From Patiria miniata (taxonomy: Eukaryota > Echinodermata > Asteroidea > Valvatida > Asterinidae), in the NCBI RefSeq assembly GCF_015706575.1, contig NW_024037076.1, positions 20,774,898-20,838,897 of the forward strand: a stretch of 64,000 nt of DNA, written 5' to 3'. The translations under genes and the position numbers were made by a program. Shown one piece after another: positions 11,745-23,338 of this stretch. Numbering within the stretch: position 1 is the stretch's first letter; each line of letters opens with the position of its first letter. The notes below the pieces were generated by a model, which was given only the letters and a program-made list of their open reading frames with translations, did no database searches and was not told where the DNA came from.

Positions 11745-12648
11745 TATTTGTTTATACTTATTGTAAAACGCAAGAGAAACGTTTCTTCTAAATAAATAAG
11801 TTTCCCCTGAGGGGGAAATTAAAATATCGAGAGCATATAGTATATATTATTGCCCGGTATGGGACAAGTCTTGAGGTACTCTGATATTTTGCTTATCGTG
11901 TAATAAACTTGAAACTTGTAAACGCAAGATGTGATTTGATCGTTCGAATTAATAGAATCAAGACTTAGACCGCAAGCGGTGGTACTGCACCACACTGCAA
12001 AATTGAGTTGGTTTTGATAAAACGTCATCGGGTCGGAATTGTATCTGTTTACGATTTCGTCGTTTTAACCGTTGTAGGGTAACCGATAATCGCAAAAAAA
12101 ACAAAAAAAAACAAAAATCGGGGAAACTCGCGGTAAACGGACCGTTATAGACCGCATTGACTATATCGAGTTGACTCAAGTCCATTTTTATTAATAATAA
12201 AAAAAATGTTTGTTATATTAAATACAATGAAAGGTTTAGCATCTCACACATTTGACATGAAAAATAGCGAGCATAGTTTCAGCTAACGGAACCCATAGAT
12301 AACAGGCGCGGCGATCTGTGCATAAAACGTAGAACAATTGGAGTTCATCTATTAAGAAAAACGAGCAGCTTTTTAGTCGTCACCAGAGGCCGGTAATTTG
12401 GTGTACATTGCTGACGGAGAAATTATTGTCGATTCCGGGGAATATAATTTCGGTTGGTTTGTGAATTTATTTGATAACTTAAGCTGGAGAGCCACGGACT
12501 GACATGACCACTCTCACAGATTAGAATTACTTATCAAAGTCCCATGCTATCGCTCGAAACTATACCCAAACCATTGCCGACCTATTTGGGTGAAACAAGG
12601 TTGGCTAGAATACAGTGGGGAGTGTATTTGTGTATTCAATATCAATCC
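11745..12648. other. No gene seen
   Basis: AT-rich spacer. An oligo-A stretch near 12095-12115 and short complementary words are present, but no gene or element end could be fixed. Confidence 0.4.
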
Positions 12649-12651
12649 TTA

Positions 12652-13900
12652 TAGTCAGGTGGCTTAGACCCAATGTTTGACAAGATCGTGACCGACTGGT
12701 CCAAAGCACCAAGACTGGGCAGATAGCTTACAGCCCTAGATAACATATTTAGAAGGGGTGACACCTGAAATTCTTTTGGGAAGGGTGCCTAATTTGCATA
12801 AATAGTAAATACCTACCATGTAATCTATTTGTTCCCATGTTTGGGTATATTTTTTATGTTTTTATTTTTTGAAAAGTTTTTTTTGGTGATTCTACTTACA
12901 CATCCTTTCTTCAATAACATTTTCTAAAACATTTAAGTGACTGGATAATTATGAGGACTTAGTAACGATCCAAAATGGCTATTATTATACCCTGAAGTTG
13001 TGCGCATTTAGCTTGTCTCCAGATATCATCAAGTAGTCTTGCCGAACCTTAGCATTGATGAGCTTCAAATTCACCAAGTTGCTTACTGGCACAGTTACCC
13101 TATTAAAACTATTTGGAAAATCATGTGAACAATGATTACATTGTGACATTTAGCCCAGAAAACAAAAACGGACAAAAAACGAGGTGTCCGTAAATTTGGC
13201 TAAAATGTAGGTGAAGGGTTGCCCAACGTGGGAGACTTGAACAAGTTCAAGGAAATTCTTAAAATTATTGTAAACAACAATAATCTCTTATTTTGGGGGA
13301 TTTCCCCCACGTTAGGCAACCCTTCGTCTAAGTTTTTACGGACACTTCATTCCCCCCCCTTTTTTTTTGGGGGGGGGGGGGGGAGGGGGGTGGGCTAAAT
13401 ATCAAGATGTTATAATTTTTTACATGATTTTCCCATTTTTGTTAGGGTAACTGTGCCAGTATTAACTTTGTGAATTGGAAGCTCATCAATACTGAGGTTT
13501 GGCAAGACTACTTGATATCTGAGGAAAAAGGAATTCGCACAACTTTAGGGTATAATATTTATTATGTCCTCATAATCATCAAGTCTCTTATTGCTTTAGA
13601 AAATGTTATTTAAGTAAGGATATGTAAGTAGAATCCCCAAAATATACTTTTCAAAAAATGTAAAAATGACAATATACCCCAATATGGGAATAAATATATT
13701 ACACGGCAGTTATTAACGATTTATGCAAATTAGGCACCCTTCCCAAAAGAATTTCAGGTGTCACCCCTTCTAAATATCTTATCTAGGGCTATAAGAAGCC
13801 AAGGCTTCTAAATATCTTATCTGGGGCCATAACAATCTATCTGCCAAGTTTGGTGCTTTGGACCAGTCGGTCACGATTCCGACCATATGCCACCTGACTA
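12652..13900. mobile_element. Long-armed fold-back element (about 590-bp inverted arms)
   Basis: The left arm (12652 to about 13238) is the imperfect reverse complement of the right arm (about 13298-13900). Examples are TAGTCAGGTGGC against GCCACCTGACTA at the tips and the GGTTGCCCAACGT / ACGTTAGGCAACC pair near the centre, with only about 60 bp of loop. TTA lies outside both ends (12649-12651 and 13901-13903), which would fit the 3-bp target duplication of PIF/Harbinger elements. The right arm has gained a C/T/G homopolymer block (13352-13393). Fragments of one arm recur at about 52590-52780 and 53640-53710. No protein is encoded. Confidence 0.7.
13352..13394. repeat. C-run / T-run / G-run homopolymer block
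   Basis: Consecutive C, T and G runs that can fold into a G:C hairpin or a G-quadruplex. It lies in the right arm of the fold-back element and has no counterpart in the left arm, so it expanded after the arms formed. Confidence 0.8.
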
Positions 13901-14204
13901 TTACGACGCCGTCTATGTACATTGCGATCATTTTCTTCTACAACAAATTTTCTAACGGAAAACATACAGTTCTAGATACTGTGCCCATATAATAACAATA
14001 TGCTTCACAACAACGGTCCCGAGGATTTTATTTTACGCCAGATACAAGACAACACCAAGAAACTTAATTAGCAGTACAATTAACGAACTCCCGTTAAAAA
14101 AACGGTAACGGCATCGATAATCAAGGTAAACACATTATATTTTTACGTTAAATTAACAATTTCATAAAAAAATCTAAAACTTTAATAAAAAGGGGTTGAA
14201 AAAC

Positions 14205-15651
14205 TAGTCTGCTTCCCAGACCTGACAATTTGCCCCGACACCCAGACGTCTAAATTGTAGGTCAGACAGCCTCCGTGGCTAAAAATAAACATGACGACAT
14301 TGACGGCCCTTTTTCAAAGCTCGGCTTTGTTTCCGAATTCGCTTTATGACATAACTTTTAATGTTCCGATCATATTTTTCAAAAACAGTATACCTGTTTC
14401 ATATGTCATACAGTTTGATATTTCTGAGAAAATATTGATTAGTGTTGGCCTGTAATCTCAAAAGTTAGGGACCCAAAATATCATCTAAGCAGGCGAAGCC
14501 AAAATGGAGACCACGCCGAGTTTTGGAAAATCCCGGTAACGGTCGTCAAATTTAAAATAGTACTAGTCTAGTTCCCAGACCAAAAGATTCTGACTATTCC
14601 TGATGAATCTTAGGTCAGGTAGCCTCCGGTAATACATTGTTTTACAATTTACGTCACGTGACTAAAACAGGAGGAATTCCTCCTTTTCCCGAACATTTCC
14701 GAAGTTTGCCGAATTCGTTTCGTCGGCATTCGGATAGCGCCCGAGTATTTCCGAGTATAATATAGGTTTAATTAACTGCTAATTGCTTATTTATTTTTGT
14801 TTTTTTAAATGAGTTGATAATTAATATTCATTGCTTTCATTTAGAAAATTTTAAATTCAACGACGATTTTGTGCACCAAATATACTGGGATCGTATGGGC
14901 GAACTTTTTGCTGCATCATGTACAATTTTGAATTTGACGACCGTTACCGAGATTTTCCAAAACTCGGTCTTCATTCGGCTCCGCCTACTAACAGTGCTAT
15001 TTGGGTGCCTAATTTTGAAGATTCTAGATCAACATTAGTCAATGTTATCTTACAGAAACATCAAACTGTATTATCATAACTGTATGATATTACGAAGCAA
15101 GTGATTTAATTAAAAATTTGATCAGAACATTAAAAGCTAAAAGTGATAAAGCGAAAGCGGAAACGAAGCCGAGCTTTGAAAAAGGGCCATCAATGTCGTC
15201 ATGTTTATTTTTAGCCACGGAGGCTGCCTGACCTACAATTTCGACGTGAGCGTCGGGAATAATTGTCAGGTCTGGGAACCAGACTAAAATAGTACATGAC
15301 GCAGCAAAGCTCGCCCCTCGTACGATCCGAGTGCATTCTTGATGCACAAAATCGTCATTGAATTTCAAGTTTTCTAAATGCAAGTAATGAATTTTAATTA
15401 TAAACTAATTTTTTAAAATTTTTAAGAAGCAAGGCATGTAAATAAAACGTATTATATACTCGGAAATACCCGGGCGCTATCCAAGATTGTCGATGAAATT
15501 AATTCGGCAAACTATGGACATTTTCGGAAAAAGGAGGTATTTCTCCCGTTTTAGTCAGGTGCCGTATATATACTTTGTATAGATGCTAGTGGCTACCTGA
15601 CCTAAGATTCATCACAAATAGTCAGAATCTTTTGGTCTGGGAACCAGACTA
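14205..15651. mobile_element. Interlocked inverted-repeat complex X-Y-X'-Y'
   Basis: Four arms of about 360 bp are present. X (14205-14563) is complementary to X' (14920-15286), and Y (14564-14923) to Y' (15287-15651). All outer tips share a TAGTCTGGTTCCCAGAC-type terminus, itself a hairpin. X and X' share the word following that tip, CTGACAATT; Y and Y' share AAAAGATTCTGAC. Because the order is X-Y-X'-Y' and not X-Y-Y'-X', the pairs cross like a pseudoknot. GTAC occurs at the X/Y and Y/X' joints and just inside Y'. The small frames at 14814-15038 and 15090-15383 are the two strands of these arms, not genes. Confidence 0.7.
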
Positions 15652-15799
15652 TTGAAAGTCGGGTGTAAAAATATTGTCTCAAGAAAAAAATAAGCTGTTA
15701 TCGAAAAACTTACGGCATCAACATCTCAATAACAAAAAACCGCGGTCGTTCCCTCTCCCTCTTTCCCTGAAGCTCGACCCGTTGTCTCTCGGCAAAAAA

Positions 15800-16176
15800 T
15801 AGATACACGCTCCCTCGATTTTGCACTCGATGAGGGCTAGTCGTCGTTCTCGTACTCGGAGCCTAAATCGCTTGCCTCAAATTGTTCGAATGTCGGCATC
15901 AGCAATTCCATTTTTCGAAATAAGATTTCGGCGCACTTTTTTATCTATTTTCTGGGTTTTAAATAGCTCTCTCAGGTCCTCCCACAACGAAATCATTGCT
16001 TACAGATTGTGACCAAGGCTGTGTTTTTTTTTTGAGTGGCAACACGTGTCTCTTGAGGTAGTCGTAGAGCTGACGATAGTTTGCGTGATTCACCTTGTAC
16101 TGCAACAACCAAGTATCGCCGTTATGTCCGCAGACGTCGATCAGCATGTCGATAAAACGCTTGCAGACTTTATAAA
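15800..16176 (-). other. Unrecognised short coding-like stretch (possible degraded exon)
   Basis: On the minus strand a frame from about 16176 to 15959 reads plausibly protein-like (DVCGHNGDTWLLQYKVNHAN, then RQLYDYLKRHVLPLKKK). A shifted frame from about 16000 to 15900 continues with SLWEDLRELFKTQKIDKK. The composition looks less random than the surrounding DNA, but I recognise no domain, and there is no clear start or splice signal. It lies about 270 bp downstream of the GPCR1 stop. Confidence 0.25.
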
Positions 16177-16410
16177 AATGTATCCCTGTCCTTGCTTATT
16201 CTACTGTACTGTGTGATTTTTTTTCCGATGCCAGACCGTAGGAAAGAGAGAAAATGGTGGGCCTTGATAAAGACACGGTGGATAGAAATTTCACAACATA
16301 AAAAATTAAAAAGGTGGAGATAGGGGAAAGGAGAACAATTGTGTACTGGTCTTGAACCGCCATATTTCCCCACTAATGTTGACAAGATACATGTAATATA
16401 AACATTTTTT

Positions 16411-16416
16411 TTTATT
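16411..16416 (-). terminator. Candidate poly(A) signal for GPCR1
   Basis: AATAAA on the minus strand, about 34 bp past the GPCR1 stop. The homologous position in unit 2 also has AATAAA (23195-23200), which supports conservation. Confidence 0.4.
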
Positions 16417-16449
16417 TTTGGAACTTGAATTGGACCTTGTTTTGACATG

Positions 16450-17433
16450 TCAATTTCGGAATGATCTAGAATTGGAAGCTTCTTCAAGGCGCATGAGTCG
16501 TCTACAAAATACTTGGCGTAGCCCTTTGCGGAATTGACGATACTTGAAGGCGTAGATGGCCGGATTGACGCAGCTATTGGCAGCCACCATCACTACAGAG
16601 AGCACGTAGTACCACTCGTCGAAGCCGAGATTCCAGCCCAGATTGAACAAGAAATAGATTATCTGGTTTGGTGTCCAGCACACCAGGAAGGTGATGAAGA
16701 CGATCAAGAGCATCTTGAAGGTATTACGTCTAGCTCGGAGTAGGGACTCCATCATATCTGCTTGATGGGCGTCGCCATCCGCGGTGGATGCTCCGGCAGC
16801 TGGACCTACGTTGGCAGGTGCCGGTCCTACCCGGGCCGCTCCTCGTTTGAGTTCCACGCTGATGCGAATGTACGCAAATAGCATCACTGCCACCGGCACG
16901 ATGTACTGCAGAATAATCGACAGGCTCCCAATGACTTTGGACCGATTCGCGACACTCGAGACGCACTTGCCTTCCTGTACGTTAAAGATGGTAAGGACGT
17001 AAGAGTTAAGAACTGTTCCAATGATCCAACACGCCGCAATGACCACGCCAACTTTCAGTCTTGGGCGCTTGGCGAAGGCTGCTTGGTACTTGAACGGGTG
17101 AACGATGGCGAAGTACCGCTCCATAGTCAACGACAACAGGTTGTACGTTGATATCACATAAAGGAGGAAAAGTGCAAATCTGGAGTACAAGACGCGGCAC
17201 ACTACCCACCCGAGAGCGTCATTGGACACGGGGTCGGGTAACGGGACCTCGCTCTGTAGAAGAGTCATAAATGAACCAAGAAGATCCACCACAGCTTGGT
17301 GGAAGATGAAGGCGTTGGTGCGAGTCTGCATCGATGAGACTCTACCGATGACAACGCAGACAAGGCCGTTGCCCAAGATGCCGACAATACCAATGATGGT
17401 GTTAAAGATGCGAAGCCATAGAGTCTGCTCCAT
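16450..17433 (-). CDS. Rhodopsin-class (class A) GPCR, array member 1
   Basis: A 327-residue intronless seven-transmembrane receptor. Class A landmarks in order are GN in TM1 (residues 21-22), D50 in TM2, C79 before TM3 and C157 in the second extracellular loop (the expected disulfide), MERY (104-107) in place of the usual DRY, W136 in TM4, P180 in TM5, CWTP (252-255) in TM6, NPAIY (290-294) in TM7, and C310 as a possible palmitoylation site. The third intracellular loop is long and Ala/Gly/Pro-rich (about 196-232). The N-terminus is only a few residues, with no signal peptide. It should act at the plasma membrane through G proteins; the ligand is unknown. The start is shared with the other four paralogs (MEQ/MEE then ILWLRIF). 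A TATA box lies 95 bp upstream. General resemblance is to peptide/amine-type class A receptors and to the lineage-specific receptor expansions of sea urchins, but no orthology can be claimed. Confidence 0.93.
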   Translation of the reverse strand: MEQTLWLRIFNTIIGIVGILGNGLVCVVIGRVSSMQTRTNAFIFHQAVVDLLGSFMTLLQSEVPLPDPVSNDALGWVVCRVLYSRFALFLLYVISTYNLLSLTMERYFAIVHPFKYQAAFAKRPRLKVGVVIAACWIIGTVLNSYVLTIFNVQEGKCVSSVANRSKVIGSLSIILQYIVPVAVMLFAYIRISVELKRGAARVGPAPANVGPAAGASTADGDAHQADMMESLLRARRNTFKMLLIVFITFLVCWTPNQIIYFLFNLGWNLGFDEWYYVLSVVMVAANSCVNPAIYAFKYRQFRKGLRQVFCRRLMRLEEASNSRSFRN

Positions 17434-17527
17434 GTTGCTTTAAATTTGCTGTGTACTGATGAGTCCCTTGTAGAAAAACCATACGTGCTTGTGTGTCTGT
17501 CTGCCGAGACGAGGTGCGGCCCAGCCT

Positions 17528-17535
17528 CTTTTATA
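17528..17535 (-). promoter_or_regulatory. TATA box of GPCR1
   Basis: TATAAAAG on the minus strand, 95 bp before the ATG, followed by the GGCTGGGC block that is conserved in unit 4 and unit 5 at the same spacing. Confidence 0.6.
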
Positions 17536-17840
17536 TTACCAGTCACCTGATCAATGATTGATATTCTTGCCCTTATTCAATTTGCAATTCAAGTGTAATA
17601 ATAATATGCTTACGACTTGACTTTGGAACGAAGTACTTAATAGTTCCGAAGGACTTATCTGAAAGGACCACTTTCGAGGGAATTCACCCTTTTTGGCTCG
17701 AAAACATTTTTTATCACGAAATGGTAACATTTTAAAACAACGTTAAGAACACAAAGATTAACACACAATCATATAGTAACTGTCAGAAGTAGTGCTGATA
17801 AAAATAGGTTTTCGAGGTCACGAGCGAACATAAAATCTGG
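17536..17840 (-). promoter_or_regulatory. Conserved upstream block of the GPCR units
   Basis: Sequence upstream of the GPCR1 TATA box (CCGAAGGAC, GAGGGAATT, CACGAAATGGTA and neighbouring words) recurs upstream of GPCR2 (about 24430-24560), GPCR3 (about 35470-35600), GPCR4 (about 45800-45930) and GPCR5 (about 59120-59250). Its retention next to every receptor copy suggests either promoter function or simply shared duplication. Confidence 0.4.
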
Positions 17841-18516
17841 TAAGGCAAAGTAGGCCTATATCGCGCCCTCAGGTATCATGTCGTTAACTCCTTCGGCCCC
17901 ACTATAAATTCAAATATTTTTTTAGTGATCAGCATATGGCCTACTTCTTCCATTTTTTTGTTGAAGAAATTATGTAATGATATAAATACAAAAGTTATTT
18001 CTCCTCATCATGGGCCTGGTTGGGGAACTGACTTGACGCAAGAGGGCGCCCGTCCTAGGCTTTATGAACCGCGAGAGGGCTACAGACAACATGAGCTCGT
18101 ACCCACGTCATTGACAACTTATTCTGATCTGTGTATATGCCTACGTCTCCCTATTTCTTAACTTTGTTTTTGTCACCGTTGAGGGGGACTTTTTGAAGTC
18201 CATAATAAGTCTCTGAGGTTTATTTCACAATTCGGCGTGCTTCAAGAAATGGTTTTATGCGCCTATAAGGTTGGAAGACGTCGGATTAATATTCGCCTTT
18301 GTTTTGCCTCAGTATCATGAATTACCACAAATTGAGGCCAATGTGATGTGTGTAATTAGTTGATGGGGCGAACCCCAATCACCCTTTGGTTTTGTCTTCG
18401 TTCTGATCGTGTTAATTCATGTTCTGTTTTTTTCTTCTGGACAATAATTCCCCGCGGCTTTTCTTTCAAACGGAACAATGCATGAACTTCAAAATTGGTA
18501 CGAACATCAGTTCTGA
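17841..18516. other. No gene seen
   Basis: Spacer between the GPCR1 upstream block and the next transposon. The short frame 17925-18161 has no domain. Confidence 0.4.
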
Positions 18517-18524
18517 TACAGAGG

Positions 18525-20003
18525 CAGTGGCGTAGCCAGGAATTTTTCAGTGGGGGGGGGGGGGGGGCGCTGAGGGGGCTGGAACATTTCATGGGGGGCG
18601 TCATGTAGGGGCGTCAATCGCTTCTCAAAAGTGGGGGGGGGGGAGGACATACCTTGATCAGAACTGATGCGAGCGCGAAGCGCGAAGCCCTTACGGCGTG
18701 GGGGTTCGGGGCCCGCTTAAGGGCCCCAAACAAATTGGATTCTAGATGTTCTGTGGTGTGATCTGAAGCAATTTCTTAATACCACTTTCCTCCATGTTTT
18801 AACTAATATTTTCTTAGCAAAAGATAATTATTTGAACATCGTTTTCGAGGTTGGAGTCAGTGAATCAGCTATCGGTATTTTGAGCTATAGGCGTGGGGTT
18901 CGGGGCCCGCTTAAGGGCCCCGAAAAAAATGGATTCTCGATGCTCTGTGGTGTGATCTGAGGCAATTTCTTACCACTTTAACCAATAATTATCTTAGCAC
19001 AAAAGATAATAATTTAAACATAATTTTCGAGGTTTTCTCAGCTAAAGGCATAAGAAATTTTTTTGAACATTGTTTTCGAGGTTGGAGTCATTGAATCAGC
19101 TACCAGAATTCTGAGCTATAGGCGTGGGGTTCGGGGCCCGCTAAGGGCCCCGAAAAATTTTGGATTCTAAATGCTCTGTGGTGCTATCTGAGGCAATTTC
19201 TGACCACTTTAACCAATATTAAAGTAAAAGATACATTGTAGTACATAATAGGGCCCTGTAAATGAGACCCGAGTTCAAAAATCTGGGGGGGGGGGGACAT
19301 TTGATATTGTATTCCCCACCCTTCAAAAAGTGGGGGGGGGGGGACCAGTCCCCCTGTCCCCCCAGGATTGACGCCGATGGCGTCATGTAGATCAATGATA
19401 TTTTTTTTAGAAACTCAAAATCTCAGGGGGGGGGGGCGGGGGGGGGCGACCGGGGGCGGCAAGGTTTCATGGGGTTGTCGCCCCCCCCCCCCACGCCCCC
19501 CCCCCCCTTGGCTACGCCACTGATTTCAAAGAATTTAAATTGGTCTATTATTATTATTTAGCTTATATGAATGGAGGAAAAAGTGTGTGCGTGGCCGATT
19601 CGCGTGATATTGCTGACTGAAACTGTGTGACCCACAGACCTCCTGTCTATAATACGTGTTCCGTGGTGAGAGCGAGCAGTGCAGTGGGTGTTAATACGCA
19701 TTTTAGATTATCATTATGCGCTATGTCACGCCGGTTGTCAGCTTACTGGTCCGCGGTCGCCGGTCGAAGGGTCGTTTCTCAGTGGTTATCATGTGGATCA
19801 TTCGCGACTATTTAGATTTAGATCAATGATAAGTTTTTTAGAAACTCAAAATCTCAGGGGGGGGGGGGGGGGGGGGAATGGGGGGGGGGGGAATGGGGGG
19901 GGGGGGGACTGGGGGGGGGGGGGGGGGGGGCGACAAGGTTTCATGGGTGGGGGGCGGTCGCCCCCCCCACGCCCCCCCCCCCCCCCCGGTGGCTACGCCA
20001 CTG
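18525..20003. mobile_element. hAT-like non-autonomous element with 8-bp TSD and duplicated right end
   Basis: The ends read CAGTGGCGTAGCC and GGCTACGCCACTG. The octamer TACAGAGG flanks both (18517-18524 and 20004-20011), matching the 8-bp duplication of hAT transposons. Internal features are poly-G/poly-C tracts and three tandem segments of about 200-230 bp, each with a GGGGCCC-TTAA-GGGCCCC palindrome (18708, 18902, 19133). There are also two versions of the right terminus: 19385-19522 and 19808-20003 both run from GATCAATGATA through poly-G to the GCTACGCCACTG end. No transposase frame is present; glycine-rich translations at 19679-20014 come from poly-G. Confidence 0.8.
18690..19240. repeat. 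Three tandem copies of a palindrome-bearing segment
   Basis: Each copy contains GGCGTGGGGTTCGGGGCCCG, a short AT-rich word such as TGGATTCT, then CTCTGTGGTGTGATCTGAGG-like sequence. The copies start near 18696, 18890 and 19121. They lie inside the hAT-like element, and related pieces (GATCTGAGGCAATTTCTGAC) recur at about 27357 and 28208. Confidence 0.7.
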
Positions 20004-20269
20004 TACAGAGGTGAGTGTCACCACTATCTATAAATCTCACATTTTAAAGTGATGATCCCTGTCAAAAATAAAAAAAAGTACAGGACTGAAAGAACTGACA
20101 ACGATTAACGGGGACATAATTAACCAATTAATTATATTCACCAAGTCAGATTATTTACAATGCTTACAAAGATCCGGAGTCTTGGATCAAACTTCTCATA
20201 ATCAATCCTTTTTATAAGTTTCACATTCTACACATGCACTTTAGTCCACAAATTCCATTTATCAAGCTC

Positions 20270-20480
20270 AATTAGAAAATTCACAAATATCTGTAAGTGT
20301 ACAACAACACAATCCAAAATTCAATCAAACTTTAGAATATAATTCAACCGTGACTCTTGGTTTTAGTTTCAATCCAAAGTTCAATTCAGAATTCAATTCA
20401 ATCGGATATAAATAATTTGATATAAAATTCAAACGTGACTACCACAATTCAAAACTCACTTCAATCAAATATCAATACTT
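20270..20480. repeat. AATTCAAT-rich low-complexity tract
   Basis: Dense short words of the type CAATTCA, AATTCAA and CAATCAAA over about 200 bp, without a strict period. Confidence 0.5.
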
Positions 20481-20814
20481 GTTTTCGTTTGCTACACACT
20501 GGCTAAATTAAATGAAAATAAAAAGCAACTTTTCAGATTACAACTCTCAAATTTGGCAACTTGAATCACAATTTTGTTCAATTAATTCCTTCATATTTGG
20601 TTATTTCTGGGCTGGCAACAAATACAGTAGTTAATCGCCCTCTTAATTGTTGTGGCCCCAGTGCAAATAAATAACGTCATATTTATAGATTTCCAAACAA
20701 AATTCACTAAACATTGATTTCTTGCTAAATGTTGAGGACAAATTTAAAATCACCCTTCGAACTAACATAAATTACAGTATTAATCATTCTACAAAGTAAA
20801 AATGATTGGAACTA

Positions 20815-21600
20815 TTCCTGACCGTGACGTTTCACCTTCGTTTAATAACGAAACAGAATGACCAAAGCATAATAAATGAATACAAAAGCGTATTTGCTTT
20901 TTCATCACAGCACCAATCTCCTCTTGTGACGAGTTTGGACAAATAGAATCATGCATGCGCGAATTACACTGCACTTATAATGAGACTCTGCACTTAAAAT
21001 GAGACCGATAGACATTTGAAAACGAAATGAAAAGATAAGCCAACAGATATCGTTGGACGAAATTTAGGTATAATTCCATCTAATTTGTATAAAACAAGTG
21101 TTAAAAGCAATCGAGAAAACCCTTACTGTTTGGTGTCATCATGTCTGTAACAGTTGAGTGAAGAAAGTGAACATGCACGCGGTGAAAGAGTACTAAAGTC
21201 ACCGCAAGATTACTCGAACTCTAGTGTTATTGTCATGGAATCGCTTTCTTTTTCTTCTGCTTCTCACGCTTCTGCTCGATAATGTGCAATCACCTCCATT
21301 TGGGTGGTTATCACGCACATTTCGATTAAAACAAGTCTGCAAACATTTTTAGAAATGTACTATTTTGGCTTAAAATGGTTTGAAGGTGTTGAAAAATATT
21401 ATTTAATGTGGGCCAATTAACATGCTAAAGATGCTTAAATGTTTGAGTTGCCCGGCGGTTGCCGTCGGTATGACGTCACAGTGCACATGGTCTATAGAAA
21501 CAATTTTTTTCTTTTTTTTTCTTTTCTTTTTATTTGATCTTTTGTTTTAATGCTCCTGTCATTCAATTTCGTTTGTGGCAAGCTGAAACGTTACGGATTG
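20815..21600. repeat. Recurring intergenic block R, unit 2 copy, with CRE-like site
   Basis: A block of about 750-800 bp starting near GACCGTGACGTTTCA and ending GCAAGCTGAAACGTTACGG, so its ends are imperfect inverted repeats. It contains the conserved phrase GGTGTCATCATGTCTGTAAC and the cyclic-AMP-response-type octamer TGACGTCA at 21471-21478. Direct copies occur in units 3, 4 and 5, and reverse-complement copies near 49570 and 62890. It is non-coding; whether it is a mobile element or a duplicated regulatory region is open. Confidence 0.6.
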
Positions 21601-22423
21601 AAATGTATTGAATCCGTTTGACTCTATTCACATATTTAAATAATTTTTTTTAGGTACTTTCAAATCTGATGTACTCTGCTTTTCTTCATTCAAATAGAGT
21701 AATCTAACATTATGAATGTTTTCAATGTACAAGTAAACTAAATCAAGCATGCATAAGCAATAATGACATAATGCAGTTCAACTCTACAATGTTCAGTCCA
21801 TTACTAGGAACATGTTAAATTGGACATGAAAATGAAAGAGTTGTAGCCATGCAATGAATGAATATACATGTACTAAAATGTGCCGCTAACATGAATGACA
21901 AAAAAAAACCGAATTTATTTTTTTTATTTGTCAAAACTACGATCATTTAAAAAAAATAATTAGGAATTACACTTCACTCAAAATGAAAGCAACTGAAGCA
22001 GATTTTGAAATTGGATTAACGATGGAGCCCAACAATGTTGACGGACGAAGCTGAAGCCAAAACAAATTTTAGTCTCCGGTTTTTGGTCTGCGCGCGCGCC
22101 GCCGTAGCCATGGGCGTCGGCAAAACTAAAAAGTTTTATTTTCAATGTAAGATGATATCTCAAAAACCGCAAAAATCACTGGTTTGATTGGAATATCATG
22201 CTGCAGCACTGAAAAGTCCGTGTGGATGGCAACTGCTATAATTTACGTACTGCATGATCACATGACTTTCTGTAGCTCAGGTGACCTCTGTATCGCCATT
22301 TGAAGTAGGCTTCATACTGTAAGTAAGATTCTACTAAGGCTTATTTGCGTAAAGAAAGAATTATGACCAAATGAAAGATTCATACTTCGAATGCAGGGAC
22401 CGGTTGCGGGTAATATAGACCTA

Positions 22424-22604
22424 CAGGGTGACCCAAAAATGCAACCCTAAAACATTTGCCTTAAAAAGGGATAAGTAGATTGTTCTTTTTGGATATCAGA
22501 TTAAAGCTGAGAGCGTTTTCTTTTAAATACTGAAAAAATCATAAAAAAGCACTCTGGGTTGCTGAGAAAATGCTAATTATGTGAACGTTGTAATTTTCAT
22601 CGTG
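22424..22604. mobile_element. mariner-like MITE (TA target), unit 2
   Basis: A 181-bp segment starting CAGGGTGACCC and ending TTTTCATCGTG, bordered by TA on each side (22422-22423 and 22605-22606). A homologous segment in reverse orientation is found in unit 3 (32830-33019), so the two are separate insertions of one family. There is no coding capacity. Confidence 0.6.
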
Positions 22605-23194
22605 TACACAATTACCACAGTAAGGTATTTCACTGTACCTATTTGTAAATGTCCTAATCCTTAGAAACGGAACATACTATGACAAAAGTACGAATGGATT
22701 TGAAGGAAATACCTTATAGTACCCAATACGAATCATCAATTTACTCTCTACTTGACAGAAAGAACACATATAATTTCTGAACTAATAAATATTTCAACCA
22801 CTGTAGTTTTGTGTCACAAGTAATCACGAATGACATTTTGAACACAAACCTACCATCTAGATGCTGACAAATTGATTCTCAATTTAGTTTCCCTTCTCTC
22901 AATGAATTTTAATACAGGAATTTTTTAACACAGACAAAATTAATCTCTTTCTTCCAGCAAAACATTCTCAAATTTAAATGGAATGATAGGAAAGCAAATA
23001 ATTTGATTGAATCCCAGATTACAAAGGAATTTGGACGACCATAATGACGCCAGCGTACTCTTAAAAGATGGTCCTAATTATTCACTGTTAGGGATTACCT
23101 CCCCCCCCCCCGAGTACGGAGTTTCCGAACAACACCATTTGTCTTTTTCTGTGGCCATAACGACCTACAGGAATGTTGACAAGATAATATAACG

Positions 23195-23200
23195 TTTATT
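23195..23200 (-). terminator. Candidate poly(A) signal for GPCR2
   Basis: AATAAA on the minus strand about 140 bp past the stop, at the position homologous to the GPCR1 signal. In unit 3 the same site has become ATTAAA (34248-34253). Confidence 0.4.
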
Positions 23201-23338
23201 TTTAGAGCTTGACTTTTGGCATACCAATTTCGGAAAACACTCACTCAGTTTGTTGTAAAAAGCCCCAAAAGGAAAGGTGCTCTGGATTACCCCCACTGGC
23301 GTTCATGGAAACATTCATCTCATTGTTTGCATGAAAGC

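Noticed and set aside
16534..17443. Long plus-strand frames opposite GPCR1, and equivalents at 23408-24431, 34409-35330, 44590-45766 and 57919-59094
   Set aside because: They are antisense shadows of the receptor CDS. Their codons mirror the conserved minus-strand protein and they show no domain.
19679..20014. Glycine-rich 111-codon frame
   Set aside because: Generated by poly-G tracts at the right end of a hAT-like element.
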